This document shows positions 1 through 9,606 of a DNA stretch of 64,000 bases, piece by piece. Source of the stretch: Siphonobacter curvatus (lineage in GTDB: Bacteria > Bacteroidota > Bacteroidia > Cytophagales > Spirosomataceae); contig NZ_PTRA01000001.1 in the NCBI RefSeq assembly GCF_002943425.1, positions 2,170,001-2,234,000 of the forward strand, given 5' to 3'. The first letter of the stretch is position 1. Every line of letters begins with the position of its first letter. Under the pieces are notes generated by a model that made no database searches, was not told the DNA's origin, and was given only the letters and a program-made list of their open reading frames with translations. Position numbers and translations under genes: made by a program.

Positions 1-2285
1 CGGACCGCATGAGTTACCGTCTTTCGTATGCCAACATGCGTAATCGGGGCGTTATTCCGGGTTCTGATTTGTACAAGAATACCCTAAGTTTGAATTCTAC
101 CGTGAAGCTGCATAAGAAACTAACGCTGAGCAGCAGTATTGACGTTAGCCGTAACAACTCTAACAATCGTCCTTCGGGTGATCGGGGTACCAATCCCATG
201 CAGTGGGCGTATGCCGTTTCTCCGCACATTGACATCCGCGACCTGAAAAATTACTGGGTTTCGGGAAAAGAGGGAATCGAGCAACGTACGCAGGCTGCGG
301 GCGAATACAATAACCCCTATTACCTGGCTCATGAAGTGAAGAACAGCTTTGTGCGTGACCGGATGTTTGGTAACCTGAAAATGGACTGGCAACTCACGCC
401 CGAATTAAGTCTGATGGCTCGTTACGCAGTGGATACGTATACGGAGCAGCGTGAGACGAAAATTCCGTTTGGCTATACGGACGAACCTAAGGGGGCTTAC
501 GGGATTACAAACATGACCCGTTACGAACGCAATGCCGATTTTCTAGCGACGTATAAAAAAGACCTGAATCAATTTCACTTCTCGGTATCCGCCGGAGGCA
601 ACGTGCGTTACCAGAATGGAACCGATCAGATTACTTCCTCGAAAAATAAGGCAGGTTTGATTCTGCCGAACCTATACACCGTTCAAAACATTGCGGTAGC
701 GAACATTAACTATTCCAACAGCCGATTCCAGCGTGGTATCAATAGCCTGTATGCACTGGCTAACTTAGGTTTCAAAGACATGATTTATCTGGATATTACG
801 GGCCGTAACGACTGGTCAAGTACGCTTCCCGCGGATAGTCGTTCGTACTTTTATCCTTCTGCTTCCTTGAGTGTGCTGGTGAATGAAATGGTTCCAATAC
901 CGCAACCTTTCAATCTGGTGAAACTACGGGCGGGAGTGGCTCAGGTAGGTACGGATGCTAATCCGTACAACCTGTATAACACCTTGGCGAACGCTGGTGC
1001 TTGGGATGGAATTACCCGCCTGGGAACGTCAGCTACCTTACTAACGCCCAACCTGAAACCTGAAATTGCCACTTCGACGGAAGTGGGTCTGGATCTGGCT
1101 TTGTTGCATAACCGCTTACGCTTCGCCGGAACGTATTACATCTCTTCAAATAAAAACCAGATTATCAGTACGACCTTGCCCTCTTCTTCCGGTTATTCTT
1201 CGAAAAACGTGAATGCTGGTTTGTTAGAAAGCCGGGGCGTTGAACTCTCGCTGGGCGGCACGCCCATTGATCGGAACGGCTGGCGTTGGGATGTTACCGC
1301 CAACTTTACTAAAAATACAACGACCATCAAGCGTCTTTCCGATGGACTCAAAAGCTATACCCTCTGGACCGATGCCAAAGGGGGTGCCTGGACGTACGTA
1401 GGAGAGAAGATCGGCGACATTTACGATGCTGAATTAGTAACGGTTACGGATCCCGCCTCGCCTTACTACGGCTATCCAATCCTGGATAAGAATGGTTCCT
1501 GGCAGGCGGTGAGTGCCAGCAATACCCGTAACAAAATCGGTAATTTCAATGCCGACTTCATGCTAGGCTTGCAGACGTCTCTTTCCTACAAGCGTTTCAC
1601 GCTGAACATGAGTTTTGATTGGCGTCAGGGGGGGAATTTTATCTCGCAGACCTATCGGTATATGGAATCTGATTTTAAAACGAGTCGATTCCTCAACAAC
1701 GTAATTAATCCCAATGGTTTGTCGGGTGATGCCCTGCGTAACCACTTGGTAGCCCATGCCGATCAGATGATTCGGGTGAATGGTAACAACTTCCACGTCG
1801 TAGGCGGCCCGACGGCGGCTTATGGAAGTTATCCTTTTGAGTCGGGGGGAGTAGTTTATCCGTATGGTGGCGTCTTTAATCCCGGCGTGATTGCTCAGTA
1901 CGATGCCAACGGAAACATTACGGGATACACGGAAAACCTCGGCTCCAGCGGTACCAAATACCTGCCGTACGCTGATAACTACCCCTGGGATTTTGCCCGG
2001 GCGGCTCTATTCGATGCTTCATTCCTGAAACTGCGTGAAGTAAGTCTGGCTTACGAACTGCCTTCCGCTTTTGTGCGATCCTTAGGTCTGCAAAATGCCA
2101 GCTTCTCCGTGTACAGCCGAAATATCATGCTTTGGACGGCGGCCAAAATCGGTATTGATCCCGAAACGGCTTTCCAGCCCCAGTCGGGTACGCAGGCAGG
2201 AACTCAATTCAAGCAGGGTATCGAGCGGTATAATGTTACGCCCTGGGTTATTCCCGTGGGTTTTAAACTAGGTCTAACTTTCTAA
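1..2285 (+). CDS. SusC/RagA-type TonB-dependent outer-membrane transporter, 3' part
   Basis: The reading frame is open from the first base (first full codon at position 3) to the stop at 2283-2285, so the gene starts upstream; signal peptide, carboxypeptidase-like domain and plug are outside the window. About 760 residues of beta-barrel are visible, rich in alternating aromatic/polar strands, with the family hallmark RNDWSSTLP followed by a YFYPSASLS-type stretch and a C-terminus ending in GFKLGLTF, typical of a final outer-membrane strand. SusC-type proteins import oligosaccharides or peptides using TonB energy, lidded by a SusD-type lipoprotein, and the SusD gene follows after two bases. 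The substrate cannot be told; no glycan-degrading operon follows. The ATG at 9 is internal. Confidence 0.93.
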   Translation, partial: DRMSYRLSYANMRNRGVIPGSDLYKNTLSLNSTVKLHKKLTLSSSIDVSRNNSNNRPSGDRGTNPMQWAYAVSPHIDIRDLKNYWVSGKEGIEQRTQAAGEYNNPYYLAHEVKNSFVRDRMFGNLKMDWQLTPELSLMARYAVDTYTEQRETKIPFGYTDEPKGAYGITNMTRYERNADFLATYKKDLNQFHFSVSAGGNVRYQNGTDQITSSKNKAGLILPNLYTVQNIAVANINYSNSRFQRGINSLYALANLGFKDMIYLDITGRNDWSSTLPADSRSYFYPSASLSVLVNEMVPIPQPFNLVKLRAGVAQVGTDANPYNLYNTLANAGAWDGITRLGTSATLLTPNLKPEIATSTEVGLDLALLHNRLRFAGTYYISSNKNQIISTTLPSSSGYSSKNVNAGLLESRGVELSLGGTPIDRNGWRWDVTANFTKNTTTIKRLSDGLKSYTLWTDAKGGAWTYVGEKIGDIYDAELVTVTDPASPYYGYPILDKNGSWQAVSASNTRNKIGNFNADFMLGLQTSLSYKRFTLNMSFDWRQGGNFISQTYRYMESDFKTSRFLNNVINPNGLSGDALRNHLVAHADQMIRVNGNNFHVVGGPTAAYGSYPFESGGVVYPYGGVFNPGVIAQYDANGNITGYTENLGSSGTKYLPYADNYPWDFARAALFDASFLKLREVSLAYELPSAFVRSLGLQNASFSVYSRNIMLWTAAKIGIDPETAFQPQSGTQAGTQFKQGIERYNVTPWVIPVGFKLGLTF

Positions 2286-2287
2286 GG

Positions 2288-3922
2288 ATGAAAACGTACT
2301 ATAAATTTTCCTTTCTGCTGGTTTTCAGCGTATTGTTTTCCTGTAAGGATTTAACGGAACTGAACGTTAATCCAAACGGAATCCAGGCGGACGTCGCCAA
2401 TCCAAACCTGGTGCTCACAACCGTATTAACCGAAGCTCCCAAGCTGTATTTGAATTTAGGTTTTGGAGATATTTCGGGCGTTATGCAGCATACGCAGGGT
2501 GACGCCTGGTTTAGTTCTCGTAACGATTATGACTGGGCGGGCAGCCAAAGCTGGACGGCTTATTATGACGTTCTGCGTAACAATCAGATGGTGTATAACC
2601 GGGCCGTTGACCTGAAGTATGAATTCCATCAGGGCGTGGCACTCACCATGCGGGCATTCCTGTTTGGTCTTATTACGGATCTCTGGGGTGATGCTCCTTA
2701 TTCCAACGCCTTGAAGGGCGATTTGGGCGGTAATGAATACACCATGCCCCAGTACGACACTCAAGAAAGCATTTACGCTGGGGTGCTTGCTGACTTAGAA
2801 AAAGCAAATACGCTGCTTTCAAAAGCAATGGCTGAGTACCAGGGAATCGATGCCAGTGCTGATGTGATTTATGGGGGTAATCCTGCCAAATGGCGTAAAC
2901 TGGCGAACTCTTTAGCTCTTCGTTATTACCTCCGCATTTCAGCAAAATCAGCGGGAACGGCAAAGACTGGTATTGAAAAAATCGTAGCGAATCCAACGCA
3001 GTATCCCATCATTACGGAGGCTACGGATGATGCCACGTTGGCTTACGTAGGAAATAACGCGGGTGATTCCTGGCCTTCCAACGCCGTATACGATGCCAGC
3101 GGAAGTAACTATCGTCGGATTAAAATGTGTGCAACCTTAGTCAATGCTATGCAGGCTATCAATGACCCGCGGTTAGGCATTTGGGCCAAGAAAGTCGAGA
3201 CGCCATTAGTTGTGGATGCTACCTTACCCGCCGGAACGGACGTAATCAAGGACGGCAAACGTTACCTGTCTCCCGATAAAGTGGGTACAACTCCGATTAA
3301 TACAAACGCGGATTACGTAGGTTTACCTCCCAGCGTTTCGGCTTTGCCCTCATCGTATAATCTGAATCCTACGCCGGGTCAGCTTTCGTACAATCCGCAC
3401 GTTTCTTATTTGAACGATAGCTACAAAGCGGCCAAAGGAGCTTTATTGAAAGCCCGCCTTGTTTCTGCCGCTGAAGTTCACTTTATTCTGGCCGAAGCTG
3501 CTCTGAAGGGCTGGGCGGCGGGCAATGCCCAAACGCATTACGAATCTGCCATTAAAGCTTCATTGGCGACCTGGGGCGTTGCTTCATTGGCGACCACTTA
3601 TCTGGCCAACGAAGGGGTGAAATACAAGGGAACACTGGAGCAACTCATGCAACAAAAGTGGATGGCTAGCTGGACTGCGGCTACAGAATCGTGGTTTGAC
3701 TTCCGTCGCACGGGTTTGCCTGCATTGACTCCGGGGCCCGCAGCCAATCGTCGGGTGCTTCCGGTTCGTTTCTATTACATGGCCGATGAAATACGGATTA
3801 ATGAAGCGAATGCAGCTTCTGCTATTAATCAATTACAAGAGTCTGCCTACTCACAGGCCGATGGTAAAAACAGTGCATGGTCGAAAAGCTGGTTATTAAA
3901 GGGTACTGCTAAACCCTGGTAG
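2288..3922 (+). CDS. SusD/RagB-type nutrient-binding lipoprotein
   Basis: 544 residues. The N-terminus is a lipoprotein signal: a hydrophobic stretch ending LFSC, with Cys19 as the lipidation site, followed by KDLTELNVNPNG, a common SusD start. The body has the alpha-helical TPR-like composition of SusD proteins, with NPAKWRKLANSLALRYYLR in the middle and a WFDFRRTGLP segment near the C-terminus; the pattern fits the SusD-like_2 branch better than classical SusD. It should sit on the cell surface as the lid of the upstream SusC barrel. The ATG is two bases after the SusC stop, so the two are co-transcribed, and a strong terminator follows at once. Confidence 0.92.
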   Translation: MKTYYKFSFLLVFSVLFSCKDLTELNVNPNGIQADVANPNLVLTTVLTEAPKLYLNLGFGDISGVMQHTQGDAWFSSRNDYDWAGSQSWTAYYDVLRNNQMVYNRAVDLKYEFHQGVALTMRAFLFGLITDLWGDAPYSNALKGDLGGNEYTMPQYDTQESIYAGVLADLEKANTLLSKAMAEYQGIDASADVIYGGNPAKWRKLANSLALRYYLRISAKSAGTAKTGIEKIVANPTQYPIITEATDDATLAYVGNNAGDSWPSNAVYDASGSNYRRIKMCATLVNAMQAINDPRLGIWAKKVETPLVVDATLPAGTDVIKDGKRYLSPDKVGTTPINTNADYVGLPPSVSALPSSYNLNPTPGQLSYNPHVSYLNDSYKAAKGALLKARLVSAAEVHFILAEAALKGWAAGNAQTHYESAIKASLATWGVASLATTYLANEGVKYKGTLEQLMQQKWMASWTAATESWFDFRRTGLPALTPGPAANRRVLPVRFYYMADEIRINEANAASAINQLQESAYSQADGKNSAWSKSWLLKGTAKPW

Positions 3923-3927
3923 CATTA

Positions 3928-3986
3928 CTATCGAATGAAAATACCAGGAAGCCGAAGTACGGCTTCCTGGTATTTTCATTCGATAG
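3928..3986 (+). terminator. Long perfect hairpin ending the SusCD operon
   Basis: A perfect 26-bp inverted repeat (3928-3953 and 3961-3986) with a 7-base loop begins six bases after the SusD stop. The right arm is T-rich toward its end and is followed by GTTTTG. Position and strength indicate the operon terminator. An open frame running through it is treated as spurious. Confidence 0.85.
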
Positions 3987-4187
3987 GTTTTGTAGCTCAT
4001 GTAAACTATTTTTATCTGCCATTAAACTCTGGGGTTGATGCAAAACTAATTTTATCTATTCTTAGAATCTTCTCCAGTAAACACTTCCAATGTATGGGTA
4101 ACTTTTCTCCGATCCCATCAGGTGTAGTATAAAGGGATATTAGATAACTTGCTAGTACTAGGATGAAAGACGCTAATCATTTGCAAA

Positions 4188-5045
4188 ATGCGAGAAAAAA
4201 GTAATCCTATTCCTGTTAATGTACTTTCTACCGAGGTTGATGAAGGAATTTTCATAGCGAGGTCTTCTACGCATGGACCCCCGGAATTCAAAGAAGTAGA
4301 GCGGTCTCACCGGGACAGTGGGCATTGCTTCTTTTTACAGGAAAAGGGAACGACTACTATTGAAATTGATTTTCAGGAATACATTGTTACCGCTCCATCG
4401 ATTGTATATATCCACCCCAACCAGGTCCATCGGGTGATTGAGTTCAATCAGGCCACCATCAGTAGCTGGATTATCACTATTGAAAACCTTCATCCGCAGT
4501 ATCTGAGATTACTGGAAGAAATCTTTCCTGTGAATCCATTAAAATTAACCGTAGAAGAGTACGCCCTTCTAGCGGCTACGGCTTCCCTTTGCCTGCAGTT
4601 CTCGGAAAGAACGCACGACAAGTTATACTTCCCAATACTCAAAGAAAGTTGTAACACGTTGGTTGCATTAGCCATTTCGCAATACTTAGCCCAGCCCAAA
4701 ATTAATGACTATGCTTCCCGTTTTGAAGTCATTACCAAAGGCTTTAAGTCTGCTTTGGAGGAAAATTACAAATCCATCAAAAGTCCTATGGTGTACGCGG
4801 ATCAGCTCAATATCTCTACGCCTTATCTCAACGAATGCGTTAAAAACAGTACGGGTTATTCCGTTTCGTATCATATTCAGCAACGGGTCATTTTAGAAGC
4901 AAAGCGACTTCTTTTTCATTCGAATTGCTCGGTGAAAGAAATTTCAAGCGATTTAGGCTACGAGGATTATGCCTATTTCGTACGCCTTTTTGTAAAAGTA
5001 ACGGGAATGACGCCTTTGACTTTCCGGAAGAAAAACCGCGATTAG
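4188..5045 (+). CDS. AraC-family transcriptional regulator
   Basis: 285 residues. The N-terminal half looks like an AraC-type cupin sensor: HRDSGHCFFLQEKGTTTIEI and SIVYIHPNQVHRVIEF form the expected beta-strand segments. The last 100 residues hold two helix-turn-helix units; MVYADQLNISTPYLNECVK is the first, and CSVKEISSDLGYEDYAYFVR followed by GMTPLTFRKK is the conserved second unit and tail of the family. It should bind a small ligand and control nearby genes. The TetX-like monooxygenase starts 78 bases downstream on the same strand and is the natural target candidate, but no operator was identified. Confidence 0.9.
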   Translation: MREKSNPIPVNVLSTEVDEGIFIARSSTHGPPEFKEVERSHRDSGHCFFLQEKGTTTIEIDFQEYIVTAPSIVYIHPNQVHRVIEFNQATISSWIITIENLHPQYLRLLEEIFPVNPLKLTVEEYALLAATASLCLQFSERTHDKLYFPILKESCNTLVALAISQYLAQPKINDYASRFEVITKGFKSALEENYKSIKSPMVYADQLNISTPYLNECVKNSTGYSVSYHIQQRVILEAKRLLFHSNCSVKEISSDLGYEDYAYFVRLFVKVTGMTPLTFRKKNRD

Positions 5046-5123
5046 TCCTATTTCTACTGCTGATCGGCCTGGTCTCCGTGTACGGACTGACCTTGCTTTG
5101 CATTGACTTACAAAGCAACGAAA

Positions 5124-6311
5124 ATGGAAGCATCACAATCAATACAAGTAGTACCGCATACCCGTGTGGCTATCGTGGGCGGTGGCCCCGGAGGCTTGAC
5201 CCTGGCTCGTCTTTTACAAGCGAAAGGAGTGGAGGTGAAGGTTTACGAACGTGATTTCAATAGAGATTCCCGTATACAGGGAGCCATTGTCGATTTACAC
5301 TTCGAATCAGGACTGAAAGTACTAGAAGCGGCTGGTTTAATGGATGCGTTCAAAGCCAGTTACCTGCCTGGAGCCGATAAATTCCGCTTAGTCGGTCCAG
5401 ATGGCCATTTTTATCTGGATGAACATACGCAGGATTCCGAAGGCGGTTTTGGGGATGAAAGGTTCAGACCCGAGATTAGTCGCGGGGCTCTTCGAGATTT
5501 ACTGATTGATTCGCTTCTGCCCGATACGGTGGTTTGGGATAGTCAGTTTACTAGCATGAAACCTAGTGGCAAAGGTTGGGAGCTTCATTTTAAAAAGGGT
5601 ACAACTGCTCGGGCTGATTTAGTGATTGGTTCAGATGGGTATCGCTCTAAAATTCGTCCGTATGTTACGGATATTGCTCCTTTATACTCGGGAGTCACCC
5701 TCATTCAGGGAGAAATAGAGGACCCTGAAAAAGCGTGTCCGGCCATGAATGCCCTGGTTCATAATGCTAATTTCATTGCCATGGGTACTGGAAAAAGCAT
5801 TGCTGCCCAGCCGCGTGGTGATGGCGGACTGGCTTTTTATGCTTCATCGCTTTACCCTGAAAATTGGCTTGAAACGAGTGGAATCGATTTTACTAACGTA
5901 GAAGAGGTGCGAGCGTATCTGACCGATTTTTACCAGGATTGGAATCCAGTATTTCACACGCTTTTTGAAGCTTGTCCTCGTTTTATTCTTCGTCCCCTGA
6001 ATTATTTTCCAATGGATCAAGATTGGGAAACGAAACCGAATGTTACCATACTGGGGGATGCCGCTCATGTAATGCCGCCATCGGGTGAAGGAGTCAATAC
6101 GGCTATGCTGGATGCGTTGGATCTAAGCGAATGTCTAACCAACAACAATTTTACGGACATTCCGTCGGCCATCGCTCAGTTTGAACACCGCATGCGAGCC
6201 AGAGCGGCCGAGCTGGCAAAAGAAGCCCTAGAGGGAATACATGATCTTTCTTCTCCATCGGAAGCCTCTATTAAAAAACTGATTGATCAATACAATCAGT
6301 CCGGAAATTAA
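5124..6311 (+). CDS. TetX-like FAD-dependent monooxygenase
   Basis: 395 residues from ATG 5124; a TTG 21 bases earlier would add residues before the FAD fold and is less likely. The N-terminal Rossmann motif VAIVGGGPGGLTLARLLQ is followed by VYERD, and the second FAD motif GDAAHVMPPSGEGVNTAM lies near residue 325. Length and both motifs match class A flavin monooxygenases, and RIQGAIVDLH plus the overall layout recall the tetracycline-oxidising TetX group. Such enzymes use NADPH and oxygen to hydroxylate aromatic or antibiotic substrates. Chromosomal Bacteroidota carry many TetX relatives of unknown substrate, so resistance activity is not claimed. The AraC-type gene upstream may control it. 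Confidence 0.85.
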   Translation: MEASQSIQVVPHTRVAIVGGGPGGLTLARLLQAKGVEVKVYERDFNRDSRIQGAIVDLHFESGLKVLEAAGLMDAFKASYLPGADKFRLVGPDGHFYLDEHTQDSEGGFGDERFRPEISRGALRDLLIDSLLPDTVVWDSQFTSMKPSGKGWELHFKKGTTARADLVIGSDGYRSKIRPYVTDIAPLYSGVTLIQGEIEDPEKACPAMNALVHNANFIAMGTGKSIAAQPRGDGGLAFYASSLYPENWLETSGIDFTNVEEVRAYLTDFYQDWNPVFHTLFEACPRFILRPLNYFPMDQDWETKPNVTILGDAAHVMPPSGEGVNTAMLDALDLSECLTNNNFTDIPSAIAQFEHRMRARAAELAKEALEGIHDLSSPSEASIKKLIDQYNQSGN

Positions 6312-6417
6312 ATAATTTCTTAAACGCTCGTTTTAAACCCCGTCAGCTAAACACCAGTAGAGGGAATCATTCATCAAAATTCTTTCCTAGTTTCGCAAAT
6401 TAAGATTCCTCATTTCT

Positions 6418-7245
6418 TTGATCAAGTTACTAACCCAGCATTGTACGGTGAACACCCTTTTGCTTACGCTTCGCGAACGAAACGCCCTTCTCTATGGGTT
6501 TGGAGTCATCTGTCTGGTTGGTTTCGTCGTATGCCTTGTACTCGTGCTCACGACCAGTCGGCAAGTACTGGGCGTGAATGCGTTCGTGAAGCCCGCTAAG
6601 TTTTTCATCTCCATCTGGCTCTTCTGCTGGACGATGGGCTGGTATACGGGACTCTTGACTCAAAAGTCTCACGTAACGCTCTACAGTTGGGTTGTAATAA
6701 TTGCCATGGTTATTGAACTGGTAATCATCACTGGCCAAGCCGCCCGGGGCAATCAATCCCATTTCAACGTAAGCTCAGCCTTCAATAGTATGCTTTTCAC
6801 CACGATGGGCGTTGCTATTACGGTTGCTACCTTATGGACAGGTTATATGGGTTTACTATTCTTTGGGTCGCACCATACCGTTACTGATGCAGCTTACCTT
6901 TGGGGGATTCGACTGGGTATTCTCATATTTGTACTGTTCGCTTTTGAGGGTGGATTGATGGGAGCCCGACTCAGTCATACGGTAGGGGCTGCTGATGGGG
7001 GACTAGGCTTGCCGGGGCTTAACTGGAGCAGACAATACGGTGATCTACGCATTGCTCACTTCGTGGGTATGCACGCTCTTCAGGTACTACCCCTGCTGGG
7101 CTATTACGTAGCTCATCGTTCGTCTTTAATGATCGGCGTATCCATTGGGTATTTTCTTTTGACTACACTGCTGTTTGTACAAGCTCTCCGAGGGAAGCCG
7201 CTGGTGAGTCATCTATGGGGCGTGCTGGAATCCAGGTCCGTGTAG
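6418..7245 (+). CDS. Polytopic membrane protein, function unknown
   Basis: 275 residues with about seven hydrophobic helices, for example YGFGVICLVGFVVCLVLVL, FISIWLFCWTMGWYTGLL, VVIIAMVIELVIITG and a late VLPLLGYYV. No family motif was recognised. A charged/polar loop, GARLSHTVGAADGGLGLPGL, sits between helices near residue 180. The start is uncertain: the frame opens at TTG 6418, with an in-frame GTG at 6448 and no ATG before the first helix. It follows the monooxygenase by about 105 bases on the same strand. Codon usage resembles its neighbours, so the gene looks real, but no role can be assigned. Confidence 0.65.
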   Translation: MIKLLTQHCTVNTLLLTLRERNALLYGFGVICLVGFVVCLVLVLTTSRQVLGVNAFVKPAKFFISIWLFCWTMGWYTGLLTQKSHVTLYSWVVIIAMVIELVIITGQAARGNQSHFNVSSAFNSMLFTTMGVAITVATLWTGYMGLLFFGSHHTVTDAAYLWGIRLGILIFVLFAFEGGLMGARLSHTVGAADGGLGLPGLNWSRQYGDLRIAHFVGMHALQVLPLLGYYVAHRSSLMIGVSIGYFLLTTLLFVQALRGKPLVSHLWGVLESRSV

Positions 7246-7409
7246 AGTCAAGCGTAATACAGATGTTTATCAATCATCACGCGGGCCGGAGCGAATCGTA
7301 GAGGCTTTACTTCAGGAATTGACTGTATGTTGTATCAAGGTGAAGGCTAATCAATACGTAAGACTGTACATGAACTAACACGCTTGTGGCTGGACAGTAC
7401 TAAACTAAA

Positions 7410-7448
7410 ACGAATTCCCGAACTGGGTACGCTGGTTCGGGAATTCGT
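7410..7448 (-). terminator. Terminator of the AlkB-type gene
   Basis: Perfect 14-bp inverted repeat (7410-7423 and 7435-7448) with an 11-base loop. Read on the minus strand it is followed by a TTTTAGTTTAG tract, and it lies about 90 bases past the stop of the minus-strand dioxygenase gene. Confidence 0.65.
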
Positions 7449-7538
7449 AAAGGTTTATTGCAAGTCCATTATTTCAATCCACCAGGGGTTTGATTAAGTA
7501 TAATCGCTTAACCTCCGAAGAAGCTCTTTAAATATATG

Positions 7539-8162
7539 TCAAACCAGATGAAACTGCTCTTTTAGTAGCTGAGCTACTTTCCCATCGGGATTCATGGGTT
7601 TGACTTTGGCTGGTTTGACTTTTCGGTAGGTAATCGAAACTCTTCTTTCCCGGTGTTTGATCTGTCCATCAACTACGTCTTTTTTCCGAGGTGGAATGGC
7701 GTGTTTCCATTTGAGTCGGGCTTCATCCTGCATCACGTACAAAGATCGCCGGGGAATCTCTACATCAATTACTTCCACATTCTTACCCCGAATAAATCGC
7801 ATGATACATCCACTGCCCAGGTTTACCCCGCAAATCTGGTTATCAAAGTAATTACGGTCTTTGTGAGGCTTGATCCCTTCTCCGGGAGTGTACTCATTAA
7901 TGATCACCTGATCGGGCCGATGAAGGACAATGTTTTGTTCAACAATTTGCTCCGATAATTGCTGGATCAACGGGGGCATTTCAACCGGAAACGCAACGAG
8001 ATCATAAGGTTTATCGAGTTCATTGCGATATCCATAATATTGCAGTCTTCGTTTGTAGTCTATGATCCAAATCTGATTGTCGATTTCCTCCAAAAGCCGT
8101 GCTTCGGTGGCTTCATCAATGAAGTCAGGGTATAATAATAAACCCGGTACTGGTGTTTCCAT
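7539..8162 (-). CDS. AlkB-type 2-oxoglutarate/Fe(II) dioxygenase
   Basis: 207 residues from the ATG whose complement is at 8160-8162; an upstream in-frame extension of 21 residues is less family-like. The double-stranded beta-helix core is complete: the iron ligands are His100 and Asp102 in GIKPHKD and His154 in WKHAIPP, and RERRVSITYR supplies the 2-oxoglutarate-binding arginine. INEYTPGEGI before the HxD motif is the usual AlkB signature. Family members oxidatively demethylate alkylated DNA or RNA bases. The protein resembles eukaryotic-type AlkB homologues as much as E. coli AlkB, so DNA versus RNA cannot be decided. It stands alone on the minus strand with its own terminator. Confidence 0.88.
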   Translation of the reverse strand: METPVPGLLLYPDFIDEATEARLLEEIDNQIWIIDYKRRLQYYGYRNELDKPYDLVAFPVEMPPLIQQLSEQIVEQNIVLHRPDQVIINEYTPGEGIKPHKDRNYFDNQICGVNLGSGCIMRFIRGKNVEVIDVEIPRRSLYVMQDEARLKWKHAIPPRKKDVVDGQIKHRERRVSITYRKVKPAKVKPMNPDGKVAQLLKEQFHLV

Positions 8163-9041
8163 GGTTGGACGTAGAAATTTTATTTGAAAAGACAGCGTCA
8201 GGATCAAATCAGGCGTATCAAGCATGAGAGTAATCTGATCCTGTAAACGCTTTCAGAAATAAGTGTTCCTGTCTTGTAAAATGATTGTTATTGTCCTGTA
8301 ATCTATGACAAGGGAGGTTACTCATCAATGCCAGAGTACCGAATACTGCTTGAATAAGGCATAGAACATTAGGACCTATATATCCATATCAACGGTTTGT
8401 ATTCCAGAGCTGGTTAGCATACAAGTTAACTAGGAAAACCTTTTACAAAACTTTTCAGAACGAAGGATATTAGGATAACTGTCGCGTTACGGAAGAGGAT
8501 CCTTGAAGGAATGGTAATACCCTACGGTATGTGTTTGTCACTCTTTAAAACGAGTAATTGACAGGAACATAGGGTAGGTAATGATCCGTCTCAATTTAAT
8601 GCAGCATTACTCGTCTTGCCATTAGACAATGACAATATCCTATCCTATGGATAGTACAAACCTATCAGTACATACGTAATAAAATTGAAACCCCATTCGA
8701 GTCGTCAGTGGTACTCGTCAATCGTGTAGGGCATCCAGGTAGTTTTAACTTTAGCTTTTTCGTCCTGAAAGTAAGTGCCCGAGATATAATCAGGCTTGTC
8801 TAAAATGGGGGCATTTCTGTAATATATCTTGAGTGAGATCTAATAAGCTAATCGGCTAAACACACTAGTTACATCGTATAAATAAAGAAATAAAATGTTA
8901 TTTATTTAAGTAAAATTACTCAAAATACTGTTATTGTATGGAGTTTTTTATAGAAAATCAGGCTAATTTTTAGGGGTCATTCGATAGCTTGCATAGTTTT
9001 TGTAATGATAAGTGATAATAACATCCTTTCTTACTTTAAAC
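8163..9041. other. Gene-poor spacer of about 880 bases
   Basis: No intact gene. It contains the short minus-strand coding remnant at 8705-8839 and an AT-rich stretch (8870-9010) leading to the receiver gene. No hairpin with a T tract was found. Confidence 0.6.
8705..8839 (-). pseudogene. Probable C-terminal remnant of a lost gene
   Basis: A minus-strand frame of 44 codons ends at a TGA (complement at 8705-8707) and is bounded upstream by an in-frame stop at 8840-8842. It has no ATG near its start. Its translation is protein-like, including LDKPDYISGTYFQDEKAKV and TWMPYTIDEYH, balanced in charged and aromatic residues and unlike the AT-rich flanks. It reads as the tail of a gene whose 5' part has decayed or been deleted. 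No family was recognised, and chance cannot be excluded at this length. Confidence 0.35.
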
Positions 9042-9491
9042 ATGACTCAACCTTTTTCATTCGAGACGCATCCCTTGGTTATTTTAGAAGATGACGAAGA
9101 TGATCGACACATTTATGAAAGTGTGTTAAGTGAAATTGCCCCATATCTTCAGCTTCGTTTCTTTGCCAAGGGAGAAGATTTACTTATTGCTTTACAAAAT
9201 AAAAGCCTGCAACCCTTCTTGATTATCTCTGAAGTACATTTAAGTGGGATGACAGGCATGGAACTCAGAAGACAACTGGATAAAGATGATGAAATCAGAA
9301 CGAAAGCGATCCCCTTTGTTTTTTTTTCTTATCCCATATTTAAAAAGGAGCTTGAAGAAGCTTATCACTTAACTATTCAAGGTTTTTTCGAAAAAAGTCC
9401 GAATCTGGATGACTTTAAAAGGCAACTTAATTCGGTTATTCAGTACTGGTCTGACTGCCAACATCCGAACCGTTCAGACATTAAGCCTTAG
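9042..9491 (+). CDS. Receiver-domain protein with Glu in place of the phospho-acceptor Asp
   Basis: 149 residues from ATG 9042 (a GTG 30 bases earlier is in frame but unneeded). It is a single CheY-like fold: the acidic cluster LEDDEDD at 15-21 supplies the Mg2+-binding residues, Lys118 in GFFEKSP matches the conserved lysine, and Ser96 stands at the Thr/Ser switch position. The segment that normally reads LLDLxMPGMSG here reads IISEVHLSGMTG, so Glu64 occupies the acceptor position. Glu often mimics aspartyl phosphate, so this may be a constitutive or phosphorylation-independent receiver. There is no output domain. A TPR histidine kinase gene lies convergently downstream, 115 bases away. Confidence 0.82.
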   Translation: MTQPFSFETHPLVILEDDEDDRHIYESVLSEIAPYLQLRFFAKGEDLLIALQNKSLQPFLIISEVHLSGMTGMELRRQLDKDDEIRTKAIPFVFFSYPIFKKELEEAYHLTIQGFFEKSPNLDDFKRQLNSVIQYWSDCQHPNRSDIKP

Positions 9492-9606
9492 CAAAAAAGT
9501 AATTGCTAAATTTATAAGTCGACTCGTATATACAAAGTAAAGATCTATAGAGAATAGTAACCAGGAGGTGGTGAACTAATGATCAATTGCTGCCTCTTGG
9601 ATTCTC

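Noticed and set aside
3935..4132. 65-codon plus-strand frame after SusD
   Set aside because: It starts inside the terminator hairpin and has no protein-like pattern.
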